Positions 1 to 8,205 of a stretch of 14,439 nt of DNA are shown here, piece after piece. Source of the DNA: an uncultured bacterium (GTDB lineage Bacteria > Verrucomicrobiota > Lentisphaeria > Victivallales > UBA1829); assembly GCA_900549045.1 (NCBI GenBank), contig URNE01000016.1:1-14439 (forward strand), read 5' to 3'. The position numbers and the translations under genes were made by a program. The notes under the pieces were generated by a model that saw only the letters and a list, made by a program, of their open reading frames with translations, did not search any database and had not been told where the DNA came from. Within the stretch, counting starts at the first letter, position 1; each line of letters begins with the position of its first letter.

Positions 1-39
1 CAGAACCGGATTCTTTTCATAACGCTTGAACTCATACAT
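1..39 (-). CDS. Start of a probable beta-propeller glycosidase/phosphorylase (GH130-like), 3' end outside window
   Basis: Only the first 13 codons are in the window; they read MYEFKRYEKNPVL. The ATG is at 39-37 and a GGAGG ribosome site lies at 53-49, nine bases upstream, so the start is well supported. A short polar N-terminus followed by R-Y-x-x-N-P-(V/I)-L is typical of GH130 phosphorylases and related five-bladed propeller glycosidases, where this strand opens the first blade; that is family knowledge applied to a very short piece. There is no signal peptide, so the product would be cytoplasmic. It follows the symporter gene by 18 bases and is probably the fifth gene of the operon. It could be another propeller family such as GH43. 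The start is nearly certain; the family is a guess. Confidence 0.55.
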   Translation of the reverse strand, partial: MYEFKRYEKNPVL

Positions 40-57
40 ACTCAAAAACCTCCAGAT

Positions 58-2316
58 TTATTGCAGACCGCTTTTGTCAACCATGCCGTTGTCCCGGTAA
101 TCGACAATGCGTTTTTTCAGATCAACGAACAGCTGCCGGATGTCCCGGATGCCGCCCCAGGTGAACCAGATACTGGTGATGACGCCGATGATTCCCGGCA
201 CCACCACATTCACCACCCAGAAATAATTGGACCAGCCGCGCAGTTTCCACGGGGAAATCAGATTCCAGATCAGCGAGCCAGCCCAGACAATGCAGATATT
301 CCAGACAAAACTGTAACAGAACACGCTCCATGCCAGAGCTTTATCGCCGCGGGTGTATTCCGGACTGATGCCGACCAGCCGCTGGAATACCGTCCGCAAA
401 GTCCATTTTTCCTTCAGTTCACATTTACCTTCATCATTGTATTCTCCCCGGTGCAGCATCCATTCCAGATTGAACGGTCTCTTCAGAGTCAGGAATGAAA
501 TCAGCACATACGCCAGAATGCTCGCCAGAATCGTGATGGCGAAAATCTCCGTGGAGTTAACGGGAAACTTCACCGGGTCCATTTTCCAGACCACATATGG
601 ATTCAACGGAGACGACACCGTTTCCAGAAAACTGCCGAGACCGTCAACCCAGCCCATGCGGTCCAGGAGCGGATAGACATGACGCGCCCAGCTCCGCTGC
701 AGAATAATTCCGCCGATGGAAAAGCCCGCACCCGTCAGCAGCGAGGCATAAGCTCCCTGCGTGGTGCCGAACCGCGAATACAGTCCGCCGATCATCACTG
801 CACCCGCACCGCCCGTCCAGATCGACGCCATGATGGTGATGTAAAGATTGATGTAATCCAGCTGCGAGAAAAAGAACGAGCCGAGAAAAAACACCAATGT
901 GACAAACAGAGTCAGTCCGCGAATCAGCCAGAGCTGCTGTTTCACCGTCGGCGGTTTCTTCAGAAACGGCAGTACAATGTCCTGCGACAGAGTCCGCGCC
1001 GAGGCAAAAATCCGCGAGTCATCCGTCGAAAGCATCAGCATGATGGCAAGGACACAGAAGATCGCCAGCAGCGGCCCCGGCAGCATGGTCCGCATCGCCA
1101 CCGGAAGCCGTGTCTGATTATACAGTGTGCGGAATTCCTGAAACATGGAATTTCCTTTGGCATTGCCGTTCTTCTTTACTAGAAACTGTTTGGCATTCTC
1201 CATGTAAGGAGTATCCAGATTCTGCTGAATGGACAGCGGCTGATCCACGCCGATCCGGTGTTTCTGCTCCGGAATCGCCTGCTGACTGCGAATGAAATCC
1301 GCGCGTTCAGCGGGATCGGCAATGATTTCCGCAGCGGCACGCGCCGACAGATTGTCGCGGATGACCTTGGCCTGAGGGCTGAAATCCTGATGATTCATGA
1401 ACACAATCACCGACACCATGATCAGAAACAGCATGATGCTGCTGAATCCGCCGCGCCACGTTCCCAGCACGCCCGCCATTTTCTGTTCGTGCGGCGACCG
1501 CGCCGAGGAATCCTGTCCGCTGCCGTACCACGACGCCCAGTTCAGAATCCAGGCGGAAAAACCGACGATCAGCGCAAAGATATTGAAATCGCGCAGATTT
1601 TCCACATCGAAAGGATTCAGGAAACTTTCACCCGGCACACGGTCATACAGCACCGGCGTAATCTGACCGTCCCACGAAAATTTCCAGATGATGAATCCGA
1701 CAATCACCAGGAAAATCGGATAACAGAGAATCGCCTGCAGCGAATCCGTCAGAATCAACGCAATCATGCCGCCCGACCAGATGATGAAAATCGCCAGCAG
1801 CAGACTGACCACAATCAGAGTCATGTAAACATTCAGCCGGAAACCGCAGACATCCACATATGCAGGCCAGTTGAAGAGATACATGAAGAACCGTGCCGCG
1901 ATTGCCGGACCGATCGCATTAGTCAGCAGTTCCGCCGAAGTGCGCAGAATCGTCGCAAACACCCGGAAGTTCCTGCTGTAACGCATCTCCAGAAACTGTC
2001 CGATGGTCATGGCGCGGGTTTCCCGAAACCGGTAGATGCAGTATCCGGAAAGATTGATGAAGATGAAAATCGGGATGAAAAACGTCTGCCAGTAACCGAC
2101 CGCGAAACCGGTTTTGTAATTGGCTTCACAGTTTCCGACCAGCGTAATCAGCCCCAGTGCCGCCGCCAGATCCCCGGTTGCCAGCAGAAAACGTCCCGCA
2201 ACCCGTCCGGCGGAAAGATAATCCACCACATCCCGGATGTATCTCCGGGCATAAAGCGCCATCCCCAGCACAAACGCCACAGGAATCACCACAATCAGCC
2301 AGTTGTACCACTCCAT
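58..2316 (-). CDS. SSS-family sodium:solute symporter
   Basis: 752-residue inner-membrane protein of the sodium:solute symporter family (SSF), expected to import a sugar or other small organic solute with Na+. Hydrophobic segments run from residue 5 to about 725. The family loop with R-x-M-T-I-G-Q-F-L-E-M-R-Y-S is at 101-114, and the S-T-D-D-S turn at 430-434 matches the TM8 region that helps form the second sodium site in characterised members. A soluble stretch of about 95 residues (about 309-405) interrupts the membrane core, and there are extra C-terminal helices, making it longer than the usual 500-600 residues. The start follows the preceding stop by 12 bases with only a weak TTGGAA site, so translation is probably coupled to the upstream glycosidase gene. 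The operon position implies uptake of the products released by the secreted enzyme. The substrate cannot be read from the sequence. Confidence 0.9.
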   Translation of the reverse strand: MEWYNWLIVVIPVAFVLGMALYARRYIRDVVDYLSAGRVAGRFLLATGDLAAALGLITLVGNCEANYKTGFAVGYWQTFFIPIFIFINLSGYCIYRFRETRAMTIGQFLEMRYSRNFRVFATILRTSAELLTNAIGPAIAARFFMYLFNWPAYVDVCGFRLNVYMTLIVVSLLLAIFIIWSGGMIALILTDSLQAILCYPIFLVIVGFIIWKFSWDGQITPVLYDRVPGESFLNPFDVENLRDFNIFALIVGFSAWILNWASWYGSGQDSSARSPHEQKMAGVLGTWRGGFSSIMLFLIMVSVIVFMNHQDFSPQAKVIRDNLSARAAAEIIADPAERADFIRSQQAIPEQKHRIGVDQPLSIQQNLDTPYMENAKQFLVKKNGNAKGNSMFQEFRTLYNQTRLPVAMRTMLPGPLLAIFCVLAIMLMLSTDDSRIFASARTLSQDIVLPFLKKPPTVKQQLWLIRGLTLFVTLVFFLGSFFFSQLDYINLYITIMASIWTGGAGAVMIGGLYSRFGTTQGAYASLLTGAGFSIGGIILQRSWARHVYPLLDRMGWVDGLGSFLETVSSPLNPYVVWKMDPVKFPVNSTEIFAITILASILAYVLISFLTLKRPFNLEWMLHRGEYNDEGKCELKEKWTLRTVFQRLVGISPEYTRGDKALAWSVFCYSFVWNICIVWAGSLIWNLISPWKLRGWSNYFWVVNVVVPGIIGVITSIWFTWGGIRDIRQLFVDLKKRIVDYRDNGMVDKSGLQ

Positions 2317-2328
2317 GTTCCAAGCGCC

Positions 2329-3246
2329 TTACTTGAAAAAGGATTCAAAGAGTTCTTTGAGCGTGCCCGGACATTCCGACATGTAGGCTCCGCCCAGATT
2401 TTCCTGGTTGCCGCCATTCCAGAATACAACCACTTTACCGTCCTTTTCCAGATATTCGGCATCACTGGCGTTGTCTTCGCACAGATGCGGACGCGTCGGA
2501 TCAGGATAAGTGTAAGTCGGCATCAACACACTGCGGCCTTCCGGTGCGTCTTCCCAGTTTACCAGATCACGTGAACGGGCTATCCGGGTGTCATAGTTGT
2601 CCCTGCCGTCCACCGGGTTCGGAAAAATGTTGACATACGTCACATAATACCAGCCGTCGAAAAATTCCAGTGCCGGTCCGCCGACATATTTATTGCGTCC
2701 GTAGACGGCATCCCGCACTTTCTCCCAGTGGATCAGGTCTTTGGAAACCGCAAATTTGAAGGTGAATTTCGGTTTGTACTGCGGATCGTCGCTCTCATAT
2801 AACATCACAAATTTTTCACCGTCGTACGTTACCGCCGTGTTGAACAGTGATTCATTCGATTCCGCTTCAATCACTGCCATCGGGCGTGTCCAGGTGATCA
2901 GGTCATCCGATGACAGCATCAGCAGCCGCCGGGCTGTCCACCACGGACGATCCAATTCGTAATCAATGCAGAAACAGTATACCCTGCCATCATGCACGAA
3001 TGCCGAGGCAAAATAGCAGTTGTAAAGCGGAGCGGACATGATCCGGTCTTCTTCCACATTGTAGATCTCGAAATGATCATCGTGAATCCCTTTGTCGGGA
3101 AAACTTTCCGGATAGCATTTGTACGCCGCAATATTTTTGCGGTTGACCACGCGGTATTCTTTGCCTTTGAAGAAAAATGGCGTCATTTCCCCGCAGCTGG
3201 GGATGCGGACCGTTTTCGTCCAGGGTGATTTCCAGTTAGTGTTCAT
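2329..3246 (-). CDS. Cytoplasmic five-bladed beta-propeller glycosidase (GH43/GH117-like)
   Basis: 305 residues with no signal peptide. Three repeats of the type S-x-D-L-(I/V)-x-W-(T/E) occur at about 112-120, 168-175 and 225-232 (SSDDLITW, SKDLIHW, SRDLVNW). This is the blade signature of the GH32/43/62/68/117/130 propeller superfamily. Acidic residues conserved in position with such enzymes are possible within N-E-S-L-F-N-T-A (131-138), G-G-P-A-L-E-F (189-195) and C-E-D-N-A-S-D (256-262), but I cannot assign the catalytic set. An AAGGAG ribosome site at 3259-3254 overlaps the stop of the upstream gene, giving tight coupling. It probably acts inside the cell on oligosaccharides brought in by the symporter encoded 12 bases downstream. 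The propeller fold is confident; the family and substrate are not. Confidence 0.75.
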   Translation of the reverse strand: MNTNWKSPWTKTVRIPSCGEMTPFFFKGKEYRVVNRKNIAAYKCYPESFPDKGIHDDHFEIYNVEEDRIMSAPLYNCYFASAFVHDGRVYCFCIDYELDRPWWTARRLLMLSSDDLITWTRPMAVIEAESNESLFNTAVTYDGEKFVMLYESDDPQYKPKFTFKFAVSKDLIHWEKVRDAVYGRNKYVGGPALEFFDGWYYVTYVNIFPNPVDGRDNYDTRIARSRDLVNWEDAPEGRSVLMPTYTYPDPTRPHLCEDNASDAEYLEKDGKVVVFWNGGNQENLGGAYMSECPGTLKELFESFFK

Positions 3247-3258
3247 TGTCAGACTCCT

Positions 3259-6200
3259 TTACTTGTTTTTAATGCCAATCAGACGGAATCCTTCGCCCGG
3301 AATTTCCAGCGAATCGAGTCCGTTGAGTTTCTGCTTGTTCCAGACGTCCATGAATTCCGCATGCCCGGGTTCAATTCCAAGTTCATTCCAATTGATCTTC
3401 AACGCCGCCGGCTGTGCGGTACGACCAAGATTGCCGATTACCAGCAGCCGGGAATGCGGCGACGGTTCCGTCCAGCAGTACAACGACACGTACACTTTCG
3501 GACTTGCCGACTTTACAGCAGTGTTCTCCCAGTAGCCGCAGAATTCCGCTTTGCCGAGCGCAACTTCATTGGATACCGTGAAACAGCGGCCGATCACCTC
3601 ACGGTTGGAATAGTAGCCGACGACTCCGATGTCATGCAGCAGCATGGGTGTTGCGAATTTCAGTGTCAGACGCGGAGTCCGCACGTAAACCGAATCCCAT
3701 TCCCCGCCGGGACGGAACATCGGCTGTATTTCCAGATGCGAATTGAACAGCATTTTCATGCCGGTAACCTGCGGGTTGTAGAGTGTGCGGTACGCTCCAG
3801 CCGGAATTTTTTCCGTGAAAAAGTGTTCCACATCCTGAAGAATTTTTCCGTTGTACTGTTCCCCCGTGATCGCGAAATCCGTAAACGTATGGGCAAACGG
3901 CACAAACCGGTGATGTGCATGAATCTTCTGGTACTTGCCGCGCTGATGCAGCAGCTTGTAGGTCCGCAGCAGAAAATTGCGCAATGACATCACATTGGAG
4001 GTGGTGTATTCCTGTCCGAAAGCATCCACACCGCCATGACCGTGACGCAGATTGCTGCACTGCACCACATGGCAGAGGTCATAATACACTCCGATCAGAT
4101 CCGGATAATCATCCAGACATTTTTTCAGCAGGGTCATGTGGTAATCCGTTGAACCGGCATCCTGACAGGTTGAAATGGAATCGTAACGGCTGCCGTTGTC
4201 GTAATCCACGGCGGTTCCGCCCACAATGCCGGGAATCAGCCGCCAGTCGTCTATGAAGAAATCATATTCCGGTTCCAGACGGGAAATGAACCCAGGCTGA
4301 CTGTACGGCATATAACCGATGCCGTCCTTTGCCAGTTCATCCAGATAAGCCCGGAATTTTTCCGGCTTCCACGGTTTCAGCGACGCCCATGGCTGTGTAG
4401 TGTAAGCCTGTGTATAACCGTTGGCGTCGTTCATGTGTCCGTTGCATTTGGCATTTTCCCCGGCGTAGGGCCGTCCCCATCCGGTATGATGACCCAAATG
4501 GAAATTGCGCAGTTCCGGTTCAACATTTTTCGCAGGAGTCGCCATCATCAGCATGGAATACCGCGCAGTTTTATTCAATTCCACCGGCTTGCTGATATAG
4601 CGGATTTCCGCCCGGACACTGTTCTGTTCCGGAGTCAGAGTAATCTGGGATTCCCCCCGCGCATTGTGCCAGTTCGCGGAATCCAGCGGCATCCAGGCAA
4701 AACCATGACGCCAACCCGTTGTCCAGATCAGAAAATCCAGCAGGGTACGGCTGTAACGATACCGGAGTTTTTTCCCCTGCCAGGGCGCATAGAACGGCGT
4801 CAGAACTGCTTTGACATTTTCCGCAGGAACGGCGTAGTTCAACATCAGAGAATCCAGCCGGACTTTTCCATTCCGCGGAGAAACGTCCAGCTCCACTTTC
4901 CAGGTACCGTCAAAAAACAGTTCCCCTTTCCAGCGGATTTCCAGTGATTCCGAAATTCCTTTCCCCGTAAAAACCGCCTGATCTTCATGAAGTTCGCGGC
5001 GGGTGAAATCCTGCCAGTGGATTTTTTCTGTTCCTTTTTCTGTGCGGACAAACAATTCGGGCGCACTGCTCAACAGTGCCTTGCCGTCCGCCAAAATCTG
5101 AACCGGAAACGGCGTCTGCCCGAAACGGTATTCCCGGTTCAGCACAGTGTACACATTCGAACCGGAATCTTTGACCGGAGCCCACGGAGTCGGCACGCTG
5201 TGATCCGCCATAAGACGTTCCTGATACGGAGTCAGATCCGGAATGGTAAACTTCACGGAATGTTCCCGCGACAGTTCTTTGCCGTTCAGCTGTACGACTG
5301 CTTCATATTTCCCGGAGACAAGCTCCGGCTCCAGCGGCAGGGAGACAGTCATTTCCGGCTGCGACGGAATGAAATCCGCCGTGCGGATTGTCTCGCCTTC
5401 CGGACTTTTCAGCAGAATGGTTCCGCGGATCTGTTTTTCCGCCGCCAGTGCGGCAAGCGTCTTGTAAAGACCGCCGAATGAAAGATTGAACCGAATCTGT
5501 TTCCGCGGATAATCTCCCCGGACAGTCATCTGAAGATTGGCGTCATAATGAAAACGGACCGCCAAACGTCCGATCTTCTTCCCGGACTGAAAGATATTGA
5601 CGGTTCCGTTCCAGGTTCCGCCGGAAAGCTCTGCGTTCCATGCTTTTCCGTTAACCAGATTTCCGGATGTCTTCATCACTGTTCCAAGAGACGAGAGAGA
5701 TCCCGCCCCGGAAAGCCGGCTTTCGCCTTTCAGCTCCACGCTCCAATGACCGCGGCTGTAATCACCGTAATTCACAATGCTGTAAAAGGTCTGGTCGCCG
5801 CCCAGCCGCAGTTCTCCGAAATATTCATCGCTGAAATACTCTTTCGGCTGAACTGCCCAGCTCATGCCGAAACGTCCCTTATCCTGATAGTTTTTGTAGA
5901 AGTTGGCGCGGAAAGAATCTCCTGCGCCGGAAAGCCCCAGTTCATGCAGCGGAATTGCCGCTTCCAGAGTCCAACGGTTCTGTCCGGCAGCTGCCGCTGT
6001 TTTTACCGCAGGATTCCACGCGGTGTTGCCATTTGGAATATGCGTCTGCCCGGCGGTCCCAGTTGCATCCCAGACCATGCCACTGGCGTTGATGACCAGC
6101 TGACGGCGAACTCCGTCTTTGGCAAAGTGCAGTTCCAGCGCATCGTCATTCCGCCAGATTGCGTCATCATCGCGGGCGGCGCCGATCGCTTTCGGTTCGC

Positions 6201-7200
6201 CTTCCAGTTCTGCGGCAATATAAAGATTTTCATGGTCATGTTTCAGCAGAACAGCATTCCCGGTATAAAGTTTTCCTGCATTGACGCTGTTACAGACGTT
6301 CATCAGAGGCAAACGGGTTGCTCCAGCCCATTCCGCGGCGTCCAGCCTGCCGTCCACGGATACGCTTCCGGTCTCCGTCTGCGGCACCGGAGCCAGCGGA
6401 ATTTCCGCTTTCTGATTCGCCGGCGGAAAAACTTTCAGATAATCTTCCTGGATTTCCGCCGCCGAAAGTTTCCGGTTGTAGATCCGTATATTGTCATACG
6501 CCGTGGAATAATTTTTGTCATACGCATATCCGCGGGCGTCATTGATCCGGATATTCGCCCCGTCCGCCATTTTCGGAAAATGACGCGGAGTCTTGAACTT
6601 CAATGGATTGAATACCGAATAGATGTCCGCTGTTTTCGCAAGCACTCCATCCACATAAAAACGCATTTCCGTCTGATCCCAGACGGCATCCAGTTTGTGC
6701 CAGCTGTCCGCTTTCCAGTCCGAATCCGGCATCGGGACCCGGATTACGCCGACATCCTGATTGTTCATATGAATCGAAAAACGCAGTTCACCGTCGATCC
6801 ATTTGGCGATCACCAATTTGAAACCGCCGGGATTGGACCCGGTGAAAAAAACTTCGAATTTTCGTTTGGAAGGGGTCCAGTTTTTCGGGGAAACCCAGAA
6901 TGAGACCGTTCCCTGCTGCGGATCAAAGTTGCGGTAGTTGGCGTAACAGAGACTCTCCGCATTGGTCAGGCAGACCGAATTTTTGCTGCCGGGAATGCCT
7001 TTGTGCATACGCAGCTGCAGATCCGGAGACTGAAAACCGGGAGATTGCCGGGAATCGGAATTCTTCGCGCCTTTGGCATAATCCGCCCACACGGAATAGG
7101 TATCAAAATCCGCCCGGAAAAGCAGGGAGGGATCTTCGCCCGCGGCAAGCAGTCCGGCGGCAGCAAGAACGGCAGAAATCAAAACAGCTTTTTTCATCAT
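3259..7200 (-). CDS. Secreted multidomain glycosidase-like protein: LamG + CBM9-like + GH123_N/DUF6067-like + barrel
   Basis: 1313 residues. A signal peptide (MMKKAVLISAVLAAAGLLAA, 1-20) sends it across the inner membrane. Residues about 25-255 form a LamG/concanavalin-A-like fold, with G-T-V-S-F-W-V (97-103), W-H-K-L-D-A-V-W (167-174), F-Y-V-D-G (181-185) and a closing I-Y-N-R-K-L-S-A-A-E-I-Q (240-251). Residues about 278-470 look like a CBM9-type sugar-binding domain (V-D-G-R-L-D-A-A-E-W near 282-291; N-D-D-A-L-E-L-H-F near 351-359). From about 665 it resembles the DUF6067/GH123 N-terminal domain, including H-G-F-A-W-M-P-L-D-S-A-N-W (832-844). A likely TIM-barrel follows, with D1041 in G-V-Y-Y-D-L-C and E1114 in I-T-G-E-Q as candidate catalytic acids (inference). 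The start has an AGGAAG site. It is probably the operon's extracytoplasmic glycan-cutting enzyme; the substrate is unknown. Confidence 0.85.
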   Translation of the reverse strand: MMKKAVLISAVLAAAGLLAAGEDPSLLFRADFDTYSVWADYAKGAKNSDSRQSPGFQSPDLQLRMHKGIPGSKNSVCLTNAESLCYANYRNFDPQQGTVSFWVSPKNWTPSKRKFEVFFTGSNPGGFKLVIAKWIDGELRFSIHMNNQDVGVIRVPMPDSDWKADSWHKLDAVWDQTEMRFYVDGVLAKTADIYSVFNPLKFKTPRHFPKMADGANIRINDARGYAYDKNYSTAYDNIRIYNRKLSAAEIQEDYLKVFPPANQKAEIPLAPVPQTETGSVSVDGRLDAAEWAGATRLPLMNVCNSVNAGKLYTGNAVLLKHDHENLYIAAELEGEPKAIGAARDDDAIWRNDDALELHFAKDGVRRQLVINASGMVWDATGTAGQTHIPNGNTAWNPAVKTAAAAGQNRWTLEAAIPLHELGLSGAGDSFRANFYKNYQDKGRFGMSWAVQPKEYFSDEYFGELRLGGDQTFYSIVNYGDYSRGHWSVELKGESRLSGAGSLSSLGTVMKTSGNLVNGKAWNAELSGGTWNGTVNIFQSGKKIGRLAVRFHYDANLQMTVRGDYPRKQIRFNLSFGGLYKTLAALAAEKQIRGTILLKSPEGETIRTADFIPSQPEMTVSLPLEPELVSGKYEAVVQLNGKELSREHSVKFTIPDLTPYQERLMADHSVPTPWAPVKDSGSNVYTVLNREYRFGQTPFPVQILADGKALLSSAPELFVRTEKGTEKIHWQDFTRRELHEDQAVFTGKGISESLEIRWKGELFFDGTWKVELDVSPRNGKVRLDSLMLNYAVPAENVKAVLTPFYAPWQGKKLRYRYSRTLLDFLIWTTGWRHGFAWMPLDSANWHNARGESQITLTPEQNSVRAEIRYISKPVELNKTARYSMLMMATPAKNVEPELRNFHLGHHTGWGRPYAGENAKCNGHMNDANGYTQAYTTQPWASLKPWKPEKFRAYLDELAKDGIGYMPYSQPGFISRLEPEYDFFIDDWRLIPGIVGGTAVDYDNGSRYDSISTCQDAGSTDYHMTLLKKCLDDYPDLIGVYYDLCHVVQCSNLRHGHGGVDAFGQEYTTSNVMSLRNFLLRTYKLLHQRGKYQKIHAHHRFVPFAHTFTDFAITGEQYNGKILQDVEHFFTEKIPAGAYRTLYNPQVTGMKMLFNSHLEIQPMFRPGGEWDSVYVRTPRLTLKFATPMLLHDIGVVGYYSNREVIGRCFTVSNEVALGKAEFCGYWENTAVKSASPKVYVSLYCWTEPSPHSRLLVIGNLGRTAQPAALKINWNELGIEPGHAEFMDVWNKQKLNGLDSLEIPGEGFRLIGIKNK

Positions 7201-7227
7201 GAATACTTCCTTTCCGAAGAAGCAGGA

Positions 7228-7998
7228 TTACTTGCTCTGCACAAAAAGCAGATCCCAGTTGAATTTATAGGCAACGCGCACAACCGATTCGACATGACCG
7301 TCGCCGTACACAACATTGCCGCTGCCCATTTCAGTGAACGTCGGCATTTTATTGTTGTGCGGAGAAATGATGCCGTTCATCGGAACCTTATCCTGCCAGT
7401 TCCACAGATAACTCGGGAAATATCCGTCTGTAAACGGCTGATTGCGTGTGCCTCCCTCCACAAACATGGGCTGACGTGACGGAATTTTCATCCGCGCCGC
7501 CTTGATCGGCTTGAAACCGACCCAGCCGCCACCACCGATCCGCATGTTGTAAGAATAGGAGACCAGACTGTAAGCCGCGTCGACATCATACCTTGCCCGG
7601 TTATGCGCACTGTTGGTCACCCCGTATTCTCCCCATTCCGGGAAAGAGGTCGGACAATACAGCTGCGCCGGTTTGGTCAGATCGTTCTTGTAGAAAATAT
7701 ACCCCCAGATATCCGCATTTTCGGAGCCTGAACCAGTGGCGACTTTCCGGTTCATCGGAACGCACCAGCCGTCGAAGGAATTCTGATACATGCTCTGTCC
7801 CAGACCGAGCTGTTTCATGTTGTTGACGCAGGAGATGCCCCGTGCTTTTTCTCTGGCGGCGTTCAGGGCCGGCAACAGCATACCCGCAAGAATGGCAATG
7901 ATCGCAATAACGACAAGGAGTTCTATAAGAGTAAAATTTACCCAGCGTAGACTGTTCACTCGGATACTCCGCGTACTTTTTTGTTTTCTCTGCTTCAT
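7228..7998 (-). CDS. Type II-like pseudopilin with C-terminal H-X-DG region
   Basis: 256 residues. A basic 21-residue leader is followed by the prepilin N-methylation helix F-T-L-I-E-L-L-V-V-I-A-I-I-A-I-L (22-37), with the key Glu at +5 (E26). The N-terminal methylation domain of GspG-like proteins and DUF1559-type pseudopilins is clear, and A-R-E-K-A-R and C-V-N-N-M-K-Q-L-G (57-65) are typical of the Lentisphaerota form. The C-terminus has G-N-V-V-Y-G-D-G-H-V (227-236), the DG part of the H-X9-DG signature, though the upstream His is further away than nine residues. The residue before the cleavage site is Asn, not the usual Gly. A GGAGGA site sits just upstream of the ATG. It is the first gene of the operon, 27 bases before the secreted glycosidase gene, suggesting a role in assembling or displaying that enzyme; this is inference. 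Confidence 0.92.
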   Translation of the reverse strand: MKQRKQKSTRSIRVNSLRWVNFTLIELLVVIAIIAILAGMLLPALNAAREKARGISCVNNMKQLGLGQSMYQNSFDGWCVPMNRKVATGSGSENADIWGYIFYKNDLTKPAQLYCPTSFPEWGEYGVTNSAHNRARYDVDAAYSLVSYSYNMRIGGGGWVGFKPIKAARMKIPSRQPMFVEGGTRNQPFTDGYFPSYLWNWQDKVPMNGIISPHNNKMPTFTEMGSGNVVYGDGHVESVVRVAYKFNWDLLFVQSK

Positions 7999-8040
7999 GC
8001 TTCTTCCTCCATTTATTTTGGGGTTTATATGCCCTATTTG

Positions 8041-8052
8041 TCTTACGTAAGA
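8041..8052. promoter_or_regulatory. Candidate operator: perfect 12-base palindrome
   Basis: TCTTACGTAAGA reads the same on both strands and has the central CG typical of LacI/GalR-family operators. It starts three bases downstream of the -10 of the leftward promoter, so it covers the predicted start of transcription of the operon, a classic repression position. The divergent LacI-type gene next to it is the obvious binder. Palindrome and position are seen; binding is inferred. Confidence 0.6.
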
Positions 8053-8055
8053 TAT

Positions 8056-8083
8056 ATTATACTTGAAAATCCGGAAAAGTCAA
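8056..8083 (-). promoter_or_regulatory. Sigma-70-type promoter of the pseudopilin-glycosidase operon
   Basis: On the minus strand, TTGACT (8083-8078) and TATAAT (8061-8056) are separated by 16 bases, close to consensus. A run of nine A on the plus strand (8095-8103) gives a T tract just upstream of the -35 and could act as an UP element. Transcription should start near 8049, giving a leader of about 50 bases before the ATG at 7998. Confidence 0.72.
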
Positions 8084-8118
8084 GGGGTAAGAACAAAAAA
8101 AAATCATATTTTTCTGAA

Positions 8119-8132
8119 ATCCGGCAGCGGAT
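8119..8132. repeat. Inverted repeat ATCCG-N4-CGGAT between the two promoters
   Basis: ATCCG (8119-8123) and CGGAT (8128-8132) form a 5-base inverted repeat about 15 bases upstream of the -35 of the rightward promoter. ATCCGG also recurs at 8069-8074 and 8131-8136. It could be a second regulator site allowing autoregulation, but arms this short arise easily by chance. Confidence 0.25.
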
Positions 8133-8146
8133 CCGGAATATATCAG

Positions 8147-8175
8147 TTGAAAAAGCAACCTTTGTGAGGTATATT
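8147..8175 (+). promoter_or_regulatory. Sigma-70-type promoter of the LacI-type regulator gene
   Basis: TTGAAA (8147-8152), a 17-base spacer and TATATT (8170-8175) make a good sigma-70 match, placing the start of transcription near 8182 and leaving about 24 bases of leader with an AGGAAG ribosome site before the ATG at 8206. Its -35 is 64 bases from the -35 of the operon promoter, so the two promoters diverge without overlapping. Confidence 0.6.
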
Positions 8176-8205
8176 AGAAACGGAATCGTATCAGGAAGAA
8201 GATCT

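Noticed and set aside
1258..2574. 438-codon plus-strand open frame
   Set aside because: It is antisense to the symporter and spans the gap into the next gene; its translation is rich in His, Arg and Gln with no domain, while the minus strand encodes a good membrane protein.
5548..6903. 451-codon plus-strand open frame
   Set aside because: It is antisense to the LamG/CBM9 part of the secreted 1313-residue protein, whose domains are convincing; the translation is Arg/Phe/Pro-rich, as expected of a shadow frame.
7981..8205. 75-codon N-terminal extension of the LacI-type regulator
   Set aside because: It overlaps the pseudopilin start, both promoters and the operator, and has no family sequence. 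The ATG at 8206 has a ribosome site and begins the helix-turn-helix.
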